52,307 nt of DNA from assembly GCF_023638055.1 (NCBI RefSeq), contig NZ_JAKRVY010000008.1, positions 84,148 to 136,454 on the forward strand. Direction: 5' to 3'. Of the stretch, positions 6,976 through 15,409 are shown in pieces. Below the pieces are notes generated by a model that searched no databases, was not told the origin of the DNA, and saw only the letters and a program-made list of their open reading frames with translations. The DNA is from Natranaeroarchaeum aerophilus. GTDB taxonomy: Archaea; Halobacteriota; Halobacteria; Halobacteriales; Natronoarchaeaceae. The position numbers and the translations under genes are program-made. The stretch's first letter is position 1; each line of letters begins with the position of its first letter.

Positions 6976-7770
6976 ATGGAATCGGCACTCGAGGAGATCG
7001 AGTTCCTCGCGCTCTCGGAGAACAGGGTCCGGGTGCTTCAGTGTCTCGCCGAGGAGCGTCGGACCCGGTCGGAGCTGGCCGCCGAAACCGGCGCGTCACA
7101 GGCGACGCTGAGCCGCGTTCTTGGTGATTTCGAGGAGCGCTCGTGGATCGTCCGTGACGACGGCGAGTACGTTGCCACCGCGACGGGACGGCTCCTCGCC
7201 GATGGCTTTACGGATCTACTGGAGATAGTCGAGACCGAGGGCGAACTGAGAGAGATCGTAGAGTATCTGCCGACACACGCGATGGACTTCGATCTGCAGC
7301 GACTGGCCGACGCGCGGATCACGGTCCCCTCCCAGACCCGGCCGAACGCCCCGCTCAGGCGGCTACTCGATCTGCTCCGGGACAGCGAGTCGGTCAGGGC
7401 GTTCTCCCACGCGTTCAACGAGGGAAGTCTCCGCGTCGTCGAGGACCGTGTCACTGCGGGAGACCAGCAGTTCCGTGCCGTCCTCTCGCGCAGCGCCGTC
7501 GAGGCGGTGGCCGACGACGACGAGCTCCGGGATCGGCTACAGCGTATTTTACGGACCGACGGGGCGTCGATCCGGCTCCGCGAGGAGGGGATCCCGCTGG
7601 CCGTGACGATCGCCGACGAGACGGTTCATCTGCTCTTGCGCGACGAGAGCGGTGTCCTGCAGGCCTCGCTCGATACGGACGATCCGCAGGTCCGCTCGTG
7701 GGCCGACGACACCTACGATCACTACTGGCGGACGTCCACGCCCCTGGAGCCGGCCGACCTCGACACATGA
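6976..7770 (+). CDS. Two-domain HTH transcriptional regulator
   Basis: The 264-residue protein has an N-terminal winged HTH at about 5-75 (ENRVRVLQCLAEE, then TRSELAAETGASQATLSRVLGDFEE) and a C-terminal effector-type domain (about 100-260) of the kind common in haloarchaeal regulators. The ATG at 6976 follows a TATA-like GGTTTATCG about 27 bp upstream, so it is leaderless; the in-frame extension to 6799 is rejected. Its stop overlaps the start of the DUF429 gene (ATGA), so the two are translationally coupled. Confidence 0.85.
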   Translation: MESALEEIEFLALSENRVRVLQCLAEERRTRSELAAETGASQATLSRVLGDFEERSWIVRDDGEYVATATGRLLADGFTDLLEIVETEGELREIVEYLPTHAMDFDLQRLADARITVPSQTRPNAPLRRLLDLLRDSESVRAFSHAFNEGSLRVVEDRVTAGDQQFRAVLSRSAVEAVADDDELRDRLQRILRTDGASIRLREEGIPLAVTIADETVHLLLRDESGVLQASLDTDDPQVRSWADDTYDHYWRTSTPLEPADLDT

Positions 7771-8465
7771 CGGTGCTCGGCATCGACGCCTGTCCGAGCG
7801 GGTGGGTCGCGGGAGTCCACGACGGGGCGGGACTCCGCGTGGCCCGGTACGACGACATCGAGGCGCTCTGGGCCGATCACGCGGATGCCGAGCGCCTGCT
7901 GATCGACGTCCCGATCGGCCTCCCGGAGTCGGGCCGACGAGCCTGTGACGAGGCGGCACGCGAGCTGCTCGGCGACCGGCGCTCCTGTGTGTTCTACGCC
8001 CCTGCTCGCGCAGTCCTTGCGGCGGACAGCTACGAGGAGGCAAACGAGCGTAACCGCGAGCACACCGGACACGGACTCTCGGTGCAGAGCTACAACATTC
8101 TCCCGGGTATCAGGGAGGTCGCGCACTTTCTCGACGAACACAGGACACCACGAGAGCGCGTGATCGAGTGTCACCCGGAGCTCTGTTTCGCCGCCTTCGC
8201 CGGTGGAACGCCCGTTCCGGACTCGAAACACACCGAGGCGGGCCGGACGAGCCGTCGGGAACTGCTCCGCGCCGAACTTCCGGGAAGCGACGCGGCCTAC
8301 GAGGGCGCGCTCGGTGCGTACTACCGCAAGGACGTGAGCCGTGACGACGTGCTCGACGCCCTCGCGCTGACTGCCGCCGCACGCGAGGAGACGCTGGAGT
8401 CGGTGCCGGATGGGCGGGACCACCGCACCGATCGGCAAACGATCGCGTATCCGGTACCGCGCTGA
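7767..8465 (+). CDS. DUF429-family protein
   Basis: The 232-residue protein starts VLGIDACPSGWVAG, the characteristic RNase-H-like first strand of DUF429, and continues with LLIDVPIGLP and RRSCVFYAPAR, then IECHPELCFAAFAGG and DDVLDALALTAAA near the end. The acidic residues in these strands resemble those of the RNase H fold. The family's function is unknown. The ATG overlaps the stop of the HTH regulator upstream by 4 bp, so they share an operon. Confidence 0.88.
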   Translation: MTVLGIDACPSGWVAGVHDGAGLRVARYDDIEALWADHADAERLLIDVPIGLPESGRRACDEAARELLGDRRSCVFYAPARAVLAADSYEEANERNREHTGHGLSVQSYNILPGIREVAHFLDEHRTPRERVIECHPELCFAAFAGGTPVPDSKHTEAGRTSRRELLRAELPGSDAAYEGALGAYYRKDVSRDDVLDALALTAAAREETLESVPDGRDHRTDRQTIAYPVPR

Positions 8466-8509
8466 CCGCGAGACGCGACCGCCTGCCTCTTCAGGCGCGA
8501 CAGTACCGG

Positions 8510-10324
8510 CTACTCGAGATGGTGGTAATCCAGCTCGTACCCCGCTTCGATCGCCTCCTGGACCTGTTCGCTGGGCTCGGGGACACCGCGGGTCCGTAGT
8601 TCGAGCCCCGTATCACCGGCGTCGACGAGGACGTTGCGCCGCCAGCTCGGGTCGACCTCGGGGTAGTCGGTCCGGTAGTGTGCGCCGCGGGACTCCTCGC
8701 GCTCCAGCGCGCTCCGGAGGAGGGCCTCCGCGAGCGTGAGGCTAAAGGAGAGGTCGACCGCGAACTCGAAGTCGCGACCGGTCAGGCCGCCCTCCACGCG
8801 AAGGTCCTCAGTTCGCTCGCGAATCGACGCGACTGCGTCGAGGCCTTCGCGGAGCATCTCGGCGTCCCGGAGAATCCCGGCGTGCTCCCAGAGCACGTCC
8901 CCGAGGTCGTCGAGCAACTCCCGTGGCCGGTCGGTGCCGTCCGCGGCTTCGAGCCCCGCCAGTGACCGGAACTCCCGTTCTGCGAGTGCCCGGGCAGTAT
9001 CCGGCAGCTCCGTCCCGTCGCCGACTTGCGCGGCAACGTGCTCGCCGACGAGTTTCCCGATCGCGACCGTCTCGGCCAGCGAGTTGCCCCCGAGCCGGTT
9101 CGCGCCGTGGACGCCAGCGACCGTCTCGCCGACGGCGTAGAGGCCCTCGACACCTGTCTCACCGGTCTCGAAGTCGATATCGACGCCGCCCATCGAGTAG
9201 TGGGCGGTCGGGGCGACCTCCATCGGCTCCTCGGTGATATCGACGCCCAGCTCGGCAAAGCGCTCGTGCATCCGCGGCAGCCGATCTTTGACATACTCGT
9301 CCTCCCGGTGAGAGATGTCCAGATAGACGCCGCCGTTCTCGGTCCCACGCCCCTCGCGGACCTCCTGTGCGATCGCCCGGGCGACCACGTCGCGGGCGTC
9401 GAGCTCCATCTGGTCGGGCGAGTACCGCTCCATGAACCGCTCGCCGTCCGCGTTGTACAGCCGTCCCCCCTCGCCGCGGACGGCTTCTGTGACGAGGCGA
9501 CCAGCCCAGTCGTCCCCGTAGCGACCTTCGACCATCCCTGTCGGGTGGAACTGGACGAATTCGACATCCATCAGCGAGGCCCCTGCTTCGAGTGCTAGCA
9601 CTGCCCCGTCACCGTTGTTCTCGTCGTCCCGCGATGAGTGGCGGTTGTACAGCGCCGAATACCCACCTGCGGCGAGCACGACGTGGTCGGCCTCGAACAG
9701 GACGAACTCGCCCGTCTCCATATCGTATCCGGCTGCGCCGTGGACCGCTCCGCCATCCGAGAGCAGACGAGTGACCATCACGTTCTCCCGGTAGGGGATC
9801 GACAGCTCCTGGGCCTTCGAGACCAGCGCGTCGAGCATCGCCTCCCCCGTGCGGTCGCCGACGAAACAGGTTCGCCGGAACGACTGTGCGCCGAAATACC
9901 GCTGGTTGATCCGCCCGTCCTCGGTTCGGTCCAGCCCCATCCCCCACTCGTCGAGTTCGTGGATCCGATCGGGCATCTCGCGGGTCGTCAACTCGACTGC
10001 CGTGGGATCGTTGATGAAGTGGCCCTCGTCGAGCGTATCGGCGGCGTGAATCGTCCAGTCGTCCGCCGGATCGAGCGATCCCAGCGCCGCGTTGATGCCC
10101 CCGGCGGCCCACGTCGTGTGCGCGTCGCCGTGATCGCGTTTCCCGATCACTAGCGGCTCGACGCCCGCCTCGGCGAGTTCGATGGCGACGCGAGCGCCGG
10201 CCGCCCCCGCACCAACGACGAGTACTGGCGTCCGCACCGTCTCGTACTCGACGGACTGGTCGTCTCCTGACGCTTGCGGTCCGGTCGTCGTTCCGCCCTC
10301 CTCGCGCGGTGGTAGCTGTGTCAT
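8510..10324 (-). CDS. SdhA/FrdA/NadB-family flavoprotein, orphan
   Basis: The 604-residue FAD enzyme has the dinucleotide fold VLVVGAGAAGARVA near residue 34. DAHTTWAAGG contains the His that holds covalent FAD in succinate dehydrogenase and fumarate reductase, and HPTG, AVRGEGGRLYN and AHYSMGG form the dicarboxylate active site. ANRLGGNSLAE and a C-terminal helical domain complete the fold. It oxidises succinate or L-aspartate, or reduces fumarate. The His in the HTxxAxGG motif favours SdhA/FrdA over aspartate oxidase. No SdhB, C, D or nadA/nadC genes lie nearby. A TATA-like element (GCTTATCC, near 10350) precedes it. Many such proteins are annotated as L-aspartate oxidase, which remains possible. 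Confidence 0.82.
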   Translation of the reverse strand: MTQLPPREEGGTTTGPQASGDDQSVEYETVRTPVLVVGAGAAGARVAIELAEAGVEPLVIGKRDHGDAHTTWAAGGINAALGSLDPADDWTIHAADTLDEGHFINDPTAVELTTREMPDRIHELDEWGMGLDRTEDGRINQRYFGAQSFRRTCFVGDRTGEAMLDALVSKAQELSIPYRENVMVTRLLSDGGAVHGAAGYDMETGEFVLFEADHVVLAAGGYSALYNRHSSRDDENNGDGAVLALEAGASLMDVEFVQFHPTGMVEGRYGDDWAGRLVTEAVRGEGGRLYNADGERFMERYSPDQMELDARDVVARAIAQEVREGRGTENGGVYLDISHREDEYVKDRLPRMHERFAELGVDITEEPMEVAPTAHYSMGGVDIDFETGETGVEGLYAVGETVAGVHGANRLGGNSLAETVAIGKLVGEHVAAQVGDGTELPDTARALAEREFRSLAGLEAADGTDRPRELLDDLGDVLWEHAGILRDAEMLREGLDAVASIRERTEDLRVEGGLTGRDFEFAVDLSFSLTLAEALLRSALEREESRGAHYRTDYPEVDPSWRRNVLVDAGDTGLELRTRGVPEPSEQVQEAIEAGYELDYHHLE

Positions 10325-10433
10325 CGCTATATTTCAGGACCAGAGAAGGATAAGCTTCACGCGCGTGCGCGCGAGACGGGCAGGAGCGGTGTCAGCACAA
10401 GCTACAATTCCTCGCCGCCCCGAGCTACCACCG

Positions 10434-10664
10434 ATGCGAACGAGAACTACCCTGCTCCGGATCGGTTCCCTCGGCGCGATGCTGGTCGGCGTCGTCCACC
10501 TTCTGGTTCCCGACCGACTGCTGGCGATTGCCGGATGGGGCTACGATCGCCTGCTCGCCGTCGATTTCGATCCCCGCGACGATGCGACGACACGGGTGCG
10601 ACTCGTCGGCGTCCTGTTCCTGCTCGCTGGGGCAGTTCTCGCTCGTGTTGGCGCGGATACCTGA
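10434..10664 (+). CDS. Small two-helix membrane protein
   Basis: The 76-residue protein has two hydrophobic helices, about 7-33 (LLRIGSLGAMLVGVVHLLVP) and 56-72 (VRLVGVLFLLAGAVLARVG), joined by a charged loop. I do not recognise the function. It lies divergent from the flavoprotein gene and 38 bp upstream of another membrane protein, so the two may be one transcript. Confidence 0.65.
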   Translation: MRTRTTLLRIGSLGAMLVGVVHLLVPDRLLAIAGWGYDRLLAVDFDPRDDATTRVRLVGVLFLLAGAVLARVGADT

Positions 10665-10702
10665 ACCATCAGAACAAAGATGGATCCAACCCACTCACGG
10701 AT

Positions 10703-11167
10703 ATGGAGCCGTCTCTCGCCACGCTGACAGTACCGTTGCAGTTCGCGTTCGGCGTCCTCGCGGGTCTGCTCGCGACGCTGGCTATGGACCGCGCGATGGG
10801 CGCGCTTCCGGAAGGACCAACCCCCCCGTTCGTGGCCGCAGCCGTCCTGACCGAGACGACACCGCGGGCCGCACCGGAACGGCTTGCGTTTGTCATCCAC
10901 TACCTCGCTGGCGTGTTCACCGGACCGCTGTTCGTCTGGCTCTTGCTCACGAGCGAGGGGCTGTTCGGCAGGGGCGTCACGGCGACGCTCGTCGCTGCCG
11001 GAGTCCTCTACGCCCTGATGGTCGGCTTCTTCGTGCTGATCCCGCTGGCTCAGGTCGATCTGCACCCCAATCGTCGATCGACAGTCGGCAGGGACTGGGC
11101 ACTCTCGGCGGCCGTCTACGTTGCGGTGCTGGTTCCGGTTGTCTCCGTCGTGTTCGTACTGCTCTGA
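10703..11167 (+). CDS. Four-helix membrane protein of unknown function
   Basis: The 154-residue protein has four predicted transmembrane segments (about 10-30, 60-82, 92-112 and 130-154). The segment between the first two is Pro- and Ala-rich and carries PTPPFVAAAVLTETTP. I do not recognise a family. The ATG at 10703 was chosen because upstream in-frame codons overlap the preceding small gene in another frame. Confidence 0.75.
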   Translation: MEPSLATLTVPLQFAFGVLAGLLATLAMDRAMGALPEGPTPPFVAAAVLTETTPRAAPERLAFVIHYLAGVFTGPLFVWLLLTSEGLFGRGVTATLVAAGVLYALMVGFFVLIPLAQVDLHPNRRSTVGRDWALSAAVYVAVLVPVVSVVFVLL

Positions 11168-11242
11168 TCGGATCTCCAATCATCGTTGATTATACCGCGT
11201 GGTATTCGCCAGTGTTATCTCTCGGTGCTACCGAGTGGTGGT

Positions 11243-12151
11243 ATGAACCGACGCACGTATCTGGGGACGGTCGCTGCCGGCGCAGTTGCCGGTGTCGCTG
11301 GCTGTCTCGGGACTGGTGAGGAGATCGACGCGGACGAGTACCCCGTTGCTGCCTGGGCGGACGGCGAAATCGAGTTCGGACTGCCGCCGTTTCAGGACGC
11401 CGAGGAGCTACAGCGAAACTACGGCGGCACGTTCGAGTGGCTCGAAGAGGGCTTCGACGAGCTAACCGTCGAGGGGACGCCGACGACCGACTACAGCGCG
11501 GTCGTCGAGAGCGTCCTCCAGGGCCACACCGAGATCGCGAACCTCTCGCCGATCATCTTCTCGCTGGCGATGGACGACGGCGTCCATCCGCTGGCGATCA
11601 ACTGGTCTCACGGCTCCGACGCCTACCACACCTACATCGCGACGCGAGCCGAGACGGATATCGAGACGGTCGACGATCTCGAAGGCAAGACCATCGGGAT
11701 GGTCGATCCGTTCTCGGCCAGCGGCGGAATCTTCCCGCGCTACACGCTCTCGGAGGCCGGTCTCGACGCCGGAACGGTCGAGACGGAGCCGGATGACTTC
11801 GACATCGACTGGGCCGGCGGCCACGACTCCGCGCTGCGAGTGCTCGAAGAGGGCCACGTCGACGCCGCAGCCTACGGCGACTTCCAGCACCCCGACGACG
11901 ACGATATCGTGAAGATCGCCGAGAGCGACCCGATCCCGTTCGACGTCGTCACCGCGACGCCCGACACCCCCGACGATGTCGTCGCGGCACTCCGCGAGCG
12001 CATCCAGGCGACCCCCGACGAGTATCTCGAAGAGCACCGCGTCGACCAGTACGGCGAGTACGACGCGAGCCTGTACGAGCAGGTCCGCGAGATCGCCGAG
12101 GAGATGGGCGTCGACGTCGACACCCTCGACGAGGCCGAAAGCGACGACTGA
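11243..12151 (+). CDS. phnD: Phosphate/phosphonate ABC transporter substrate-binding lipoprotein (PhnD-like)
   Basis: The 302-residue exported lipoprotein starts with a Tat/lipobox signal (NRRTYLG..., then AGC with the lipid-modified Cys at residue 21). The mature protein has the PhnD periplasmic-binding fold: EIEFGLPPFQDAEEL, TTDYSAVVESVLQGHTEIANLSP, DDLEGKTIGMVDPFSASGG and ALRVLEEGHVDAAAYG. It captures phosphonate, phosphite or phosphate outside the cell for the PhnC/PhnE genes that follow. A TATA-like GTGTTATC sits about 27 bp before the ATG. Confidence 0.88.
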   Translation: MNRRTYLGTVAAGAVAGVAGCLGTGEEIDADEYPVAAWADGEIEFGLPPFQDAEELQRNYGGTFEWLEEGFDELTVEGTPTTDYSAVVESVLQGHTEIANLSPIIFSLAMDDGVHPLAINWSHGSDAYHTYIATRAETDIETVDDLEGKTIGMVDPFSASGGIFPRYTLSEAGLDAGTVETEPDDFDIDWAGGHDSALRVLEEGHVDAAAYGDFQHPDDDDIVKIAESDPIPFDVVTATPDTPDDVVAALRERIQATPDEYLEEHRVDQYGEYDASLYEQVREIAEEMGVDVDTLDEAESDD

Positions 12152-12155
12152 GCCT

Positions 12156-12869
12156 GTGACCCTCTCCGTCCAGCGGCTCACGAAGCGGTACGACGACGAC
12201 GTCGCCGTCAGTGACGTCTCGATGACGCTCCCGGACGGCGAACTGGCCGTCCTGGTCGGGCGTTCCGGAGCGGGCAAGACGACACTCCTTCGCTGTCTGA
12301 ACGGATTGGAACAGCCCGATGAGGGGACGGTGTCGCTGGACGGCTCCACGGCCGCAGTGACCGATATCGCGCTCGTCTTTCAGGCGGGCGCGCTGCTCGA
12401 CTCCAAATCCGCACTGGAGAACGTGCTCGACGGCTCGCTCGGGCGTGAACCGGCCTGGCGGGAACTGGTTGGCTGGCACGCTCCGGCGACAAAACGCGCG
12501 GCGATCGAACGGCTGCACGCAGTCGGCCTCGACGGCTACGCCGACCGGCCAGTGCGGACGCTCTCGGGCGGCCAGCGCCAGCGCGTGGGGATCGCCCGCG
12601 CACTCCAGCAAGAGCCCGCGGTCTTGCTTGCGGACGAACCGGTGGCCAGTCTCGACCCGGCGACGGCCGAATCCGTCCTCGAACGGCTCGGAGCGGTAGT
12701 TCGTGACCACGATCTGGCCGGACTCGTCAGCCTGCACCAGCCCGACCTGGCCCGGGGGATCGCGGACCGGTATCTGGGCCTTGCCGACGGCGAACTCGTC
12801 CTCGACGCCCCCGCCGAGGACGTCGACGCCGACCGGATCGCGGAGGTGTACGACCGTGGCATCCGATGA
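12156..12869 (+). CDS. phnC: Phosphonate-type ABC transporter ATP-binding protein (PhnC-like)
   Basis: The 237-residue ABC ATPase has Walker A GRSGAGKTT at about 35-43, a Q-loop in VFQAGALLDSK, the signature LSGGQRQRVGIARAL, Walker B VLLADEPVASLDP and an H-loop in SLHQPD. It powers the importer with PhnD and PhnE. It starts with GTG, 4 bp after the phnD stop, because no ATG is present there; the extended upstream frame runs through phnD in another frame and is rejected. Its end overlaps phnE by 14 bp. Confidence 0.9.
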   Translation: MTLSVQRLTKRYDDDVAVSDVSMTLPDGELAVLVGRSGAGKTTLLRCLNGLEQPDEGTVSLDGSTAAVTDIALVFQAGALLDSKSALENVLDGSLGREPAWRELVGWHAPATKRAAIERLHAVGLDGYADRPVRTLSGGQRQRVGIARALQQEPAVLLADEPVASLDPATAESVLERLGAVVRDHDLAGLVSLHQPDLARGIADRYLGLADGELVLDAPAEDVDADRIAEVYDRGIR

Positions 12870-13710
12870 GCTCGCCGTCGAGGACGAGTTCGAGCGGATC
12901 CAGCAACAGTGGCGACGCCGGAGTGCACTGCGGCTCCTCGCTTTCCTTGCACTACTCGCTGGCTTCTACGCGACGACACGCTGGCTCGGCTTCGATCTCG
13001 CCTATCTGTGGGCCCATCGGGAGAACCTCCGGTCGGTGCTGATAGAGGAGATGCTGTTGCCCGGCCCGCTCTGGGAGCAACTGGTCGCGGACGCGCCACA
13101 ACTCCTGCCTGCGGCCGCCGAGACGCTCGGTATCGCTGCGGCGGGGACGGCGATCGGGCTTCCGCTCGCGTTTGTTCTGGGCGTGCTGGCCGCGAGCAAC
13201 GTCACGCCGCGATACGTCCACGCGAGCGTCCGGCTCTTCCTCGGCGGCGCGCGCGCCATCCCGAGCATGGTGTATGCCCTGCTGTTCGTCGTGCTGGCCG
13301 GTCTGGGGCCGGTCGCCGGGACGCTCGCGATTGCTGCGGGGACCATCGGCGATCTCGGCCGACTGTTCGCCGACGAGATGGAAGAGATCGACCGCGGGCC
13401 CGTCGAGGCCGTGCGTTCGACCGGCGCGAGCTTGCTGGCGACGACCTCGGCCGCACGGCTCCCACAGGTGTCGACCGCGTATCTCGCGTGGACGCTGTTC
13501 TATCTGGAAATCAACGCACGCAAAAGCACCGTCCTCGGGATCGTCGGCGCTGGCGGGATCGGCTATCCGCTCATCATGGCCTTCCGGGCGCGCAACTACA
13601 CCCGCGTGATGGCCGCGATTATCGTGATCCTCGTGCTCGTCGTGGGCGTGGAACTCGTCGCCAACCGGTTGCGGGATCGGTTTGGCCTCGACCGCGAGCG
13701 GGCGAGCTAG
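12856..13710 (+). CDS. phnE: Phosphonate-type ABC transporter permease (PhnE-like)
   Basis: The 284-residue permease has about six membrane helices and the BPD_transp_1 EAA-type loop in the middle, around EAVRSTGASLLATTSAARLPQ. Flanking helices are TLGIAAAGTAIGLPLAFVLGVLA and IVGAGGIGYPLIMAF, as in PhnE. The start is GTG at 12856, overlapping phnC by 14 bp, which implies coupled translation of the three-gene importer. No phosphonate-degrading genes are present in the window, so the substrate could be phosphite, phosphate or an organophosphonate. Confidence 0.88.
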   Translation: MASDELAVEDEFERIQQQWRRRSALRLLAFLALLAGFYATTRWLGFDLAYLWAHRENLRSVLIEEMLLPGPLWEQLVADAPQLLPAAAETLGIAAAGTAIGLPLAFVLGVLAASNVTPRYVHASVRLFLGGARAIPSMVYALLFVVLAGLGPVAGTLAIAAGTIGDLGRLFADEMEEIDRGPVEAVRSTGASLLATTSAARLPQVSTAYLAWTLFYLEINARKSTVLGIVGAGGIGYPLIMAFRARNYTRVMAAIIVILVLVVGVELVANRLRDRFGLDRERAS

Positions 13711-13737
13711 CCCGATGCCAGCACAAAACGATCTGTC

Positions 13738-15159
13738 TCAGTCGTCGGTCGCTGCGGCGTCACCGGCGGCCTCGGCATCGCTCGTTTCGGACGCACTGGG
13801 GCCATCAACCGCGCTCGCGTCGTCGACACGTGGGAAGTTGCCGATGGTCTCCGCACGGAACGCTTCCTCGTCGAACTCGTACTCGCCGTCGAGGAACTCC
13901 AGAACGGTATGGGTGTCCCGCATGGCGTTTTTCAGGCAGGTCGAGGCACCCGGCGAGGGCGTGATGTTGAAGATGACGTCGTCGCCGACGATCTTTGCCT
14001 CACCCATATCGAGGGACTTCTCGCTGGTATCGACGATCTGCGGTCGGACCCCACCGTAGCCCTCGGCGCGCTCGATGTCGTCGAGTTCGACGCTCGGGAC
14101 GACCTTCTGGACGTCCGGCAGGAACTGGCGCGGGCCGACTTCGGGGAGATCGTACAGGAGATTTTCGAGGACGTACGGCAGGAGGATGCGATCGGAAAGA
14201 ATGTTTGCGTAGCTGAGGAACGACGCGGCGTTGAGACCGAAGACGTCGAGGAAGTCCCCGACCGTCGAGATCCGCCCGCGTTCGAGCGTCGGGACCATCT
14301 TCGCCGTCGGACCAAACCGCGTGACGCTCGAATCGTGGACGTCGGCGTCACCGTGGACCGCGGCGAAGGGGAGCTTCTTCATCTGGAGGGTGTAGACCTT
14401 GCCGTTGAGCAGGTCGTCCGCGAGGAAGAAACTACCTGCGACAGGGAGCAACGCTTTATCCTCGCCGTAGCCAAGCTCCTGGGCGATCTGGAGGCTGTGC
14501 GAACCGGCGGCGACCACCGTAGCGTCACAGTCGAAGCGGCCACCGTCGGTCTCGATCGTGTAGCCGTCCAGCGTCGGCGTGATATCCGTGACTTCGGTGC
14601 CGGTATAGACGTCGACAGTAGCTTCTTCTTTTGCCTCCTCGACGAACGATTTTGTCGTCTCGCCGTAGTCGACGACGTAGCCGTCGGGCGTCTGGAGGGC
14701 CAGCATCTCCACGTCCTCGTCGCGGCCCTCGACGACTTTCGGCTCGATCTCGGCAATCTTCTCGCGACCGATCGGGCGCAGTTTCGGGAAGAGGTCGCCA
14801 AAGCCCTCGTCGTGGTATCGTTCCTCTAGCTCTGCGACTTCTTCCTCACCGACAGCGAGCACCATCTTGCTGCGCCTGGCGTGCATCTCGCTGTCGTCAT
14901 CGTAGTTTTCGAGATATCCCGCGAGCAGCTCCGCGCCCTCCTTGACTTCTTCGGCCTTTTCGAGAGTGTAGTTCGTCTCGATATCTCCGAAATGGAGCGT
15001 CTGGGAGTTGTTGGTGTGATGGGAGTTGATCGCCGCCAGCTCGGATTCTTTCTCGATCAGCGCGATCGAGTCGATATCAGTAAACTTTGCTGTTGTATAC
15101 AGGAGCGACGCACCACTGATACCGCCGCCGACGATAACGAGGTCGTACTTACCGGTCAT
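13738..15159 (-). CDS. mqo: Malate:quinone oxidoreductase-like FAD enzyme
   Basis: The 473-residue protein starts KYDLVIVGGGISGASLLYTTAKF, an FAD-binding Rossmann motif, followed by SHHTNNSQTLHFGDIETNYT (about 46-65), characteristic of the Mqo family. GGVRPQIVD, and PSPGAST near the C-terminus, are also family features. It would oxidise malate and pass electrons to menaquinone at the membrane. The acidic, Ala-rich tail is a halophilic extra. The ATG at 15159 follows the pattern of the family; a longer start at 15192 would add 11 residues. A TATA-like TTATATGC lies about 35 bp upstream on this strand. Confidence 0.8.
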   Translation of the reverse strand: MTGKYDLVIVGGGISGASLLYTTAKFTDIDSIALIEKESELAAINSHHTNNSQTLHFGDIETNYTLEKAEEVKEGAELLAGYLENYDDDSEMHARRSKMVLAVGEEEVAELEERYHDEGFGDLFPKLRPIGREKIAEIEPKVVEGRDEDVEMLALQTPDGYVVDYGETTKSFVEEAKEEATVDVYTGTEVTDITPTLDGYTIETDGGRFDCDATVVAAGSHSLQIAQELGYGEDKALLPVAGSFFLADDLLNGKVYTLQMKKLPFAAVHGDADVHDSSVTRFGPTAKMVPTLERGRISTVGDFLDVFGLNAASFLSYANILSDRILLPYVLENLLYDLPEVGPRQFLPDVQKVVPSVELDDIERAEGYGGVRPQIVDTSEKSLDMGEAKIVGDDVIFNITPSPGASTCLKNAMRDTHTVLEFLDGEYEFDEEAFRAETIGNFPRVDDASAVDGPSASETSDAEAAGDAAATDD

Positions 15160-15409
15160 ATATAGGGTCGTTATTCCCACGACAGCACTCATAGCATATA
15201 ACTAATGTTCTTTCCGCCGAAGATTCGTTGATTGTCGAACCACACATCGACACGGTACAGGGTATCTTACACGGATTTTCATTGTATTTCATCCCTATGG
15301 CCCGTAATGGGAAACCGCGTTCGAGGCCATATTCGTCGATTGTCGGTTTACCCGTCGTAGCCGGTCAGCAGGCACAATATTATGAGAGGCGTCTACAAAC
15401 AACAGGCGT
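15160..15409. promoter_or_regulatory. Divergent promoter region with 15-bp direct repeats
   Basis: This AT-richer spacer separates the mqo-like gene and the DUF1508 gene. It holds a TATA-like GCATATAA at 15194-15201 for the leftward gene and CAATATTATG near 15373-15382 for the rightward gene, about 27 bp before its ATG. ATTCGTTGATTGTCG (15223-15237) and ATTCGTCGATTGTCG (15331-15345) are direct repeats with one mismatch, 108 bp apart, and may bind a shared regulator. Confidence 0.45.
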
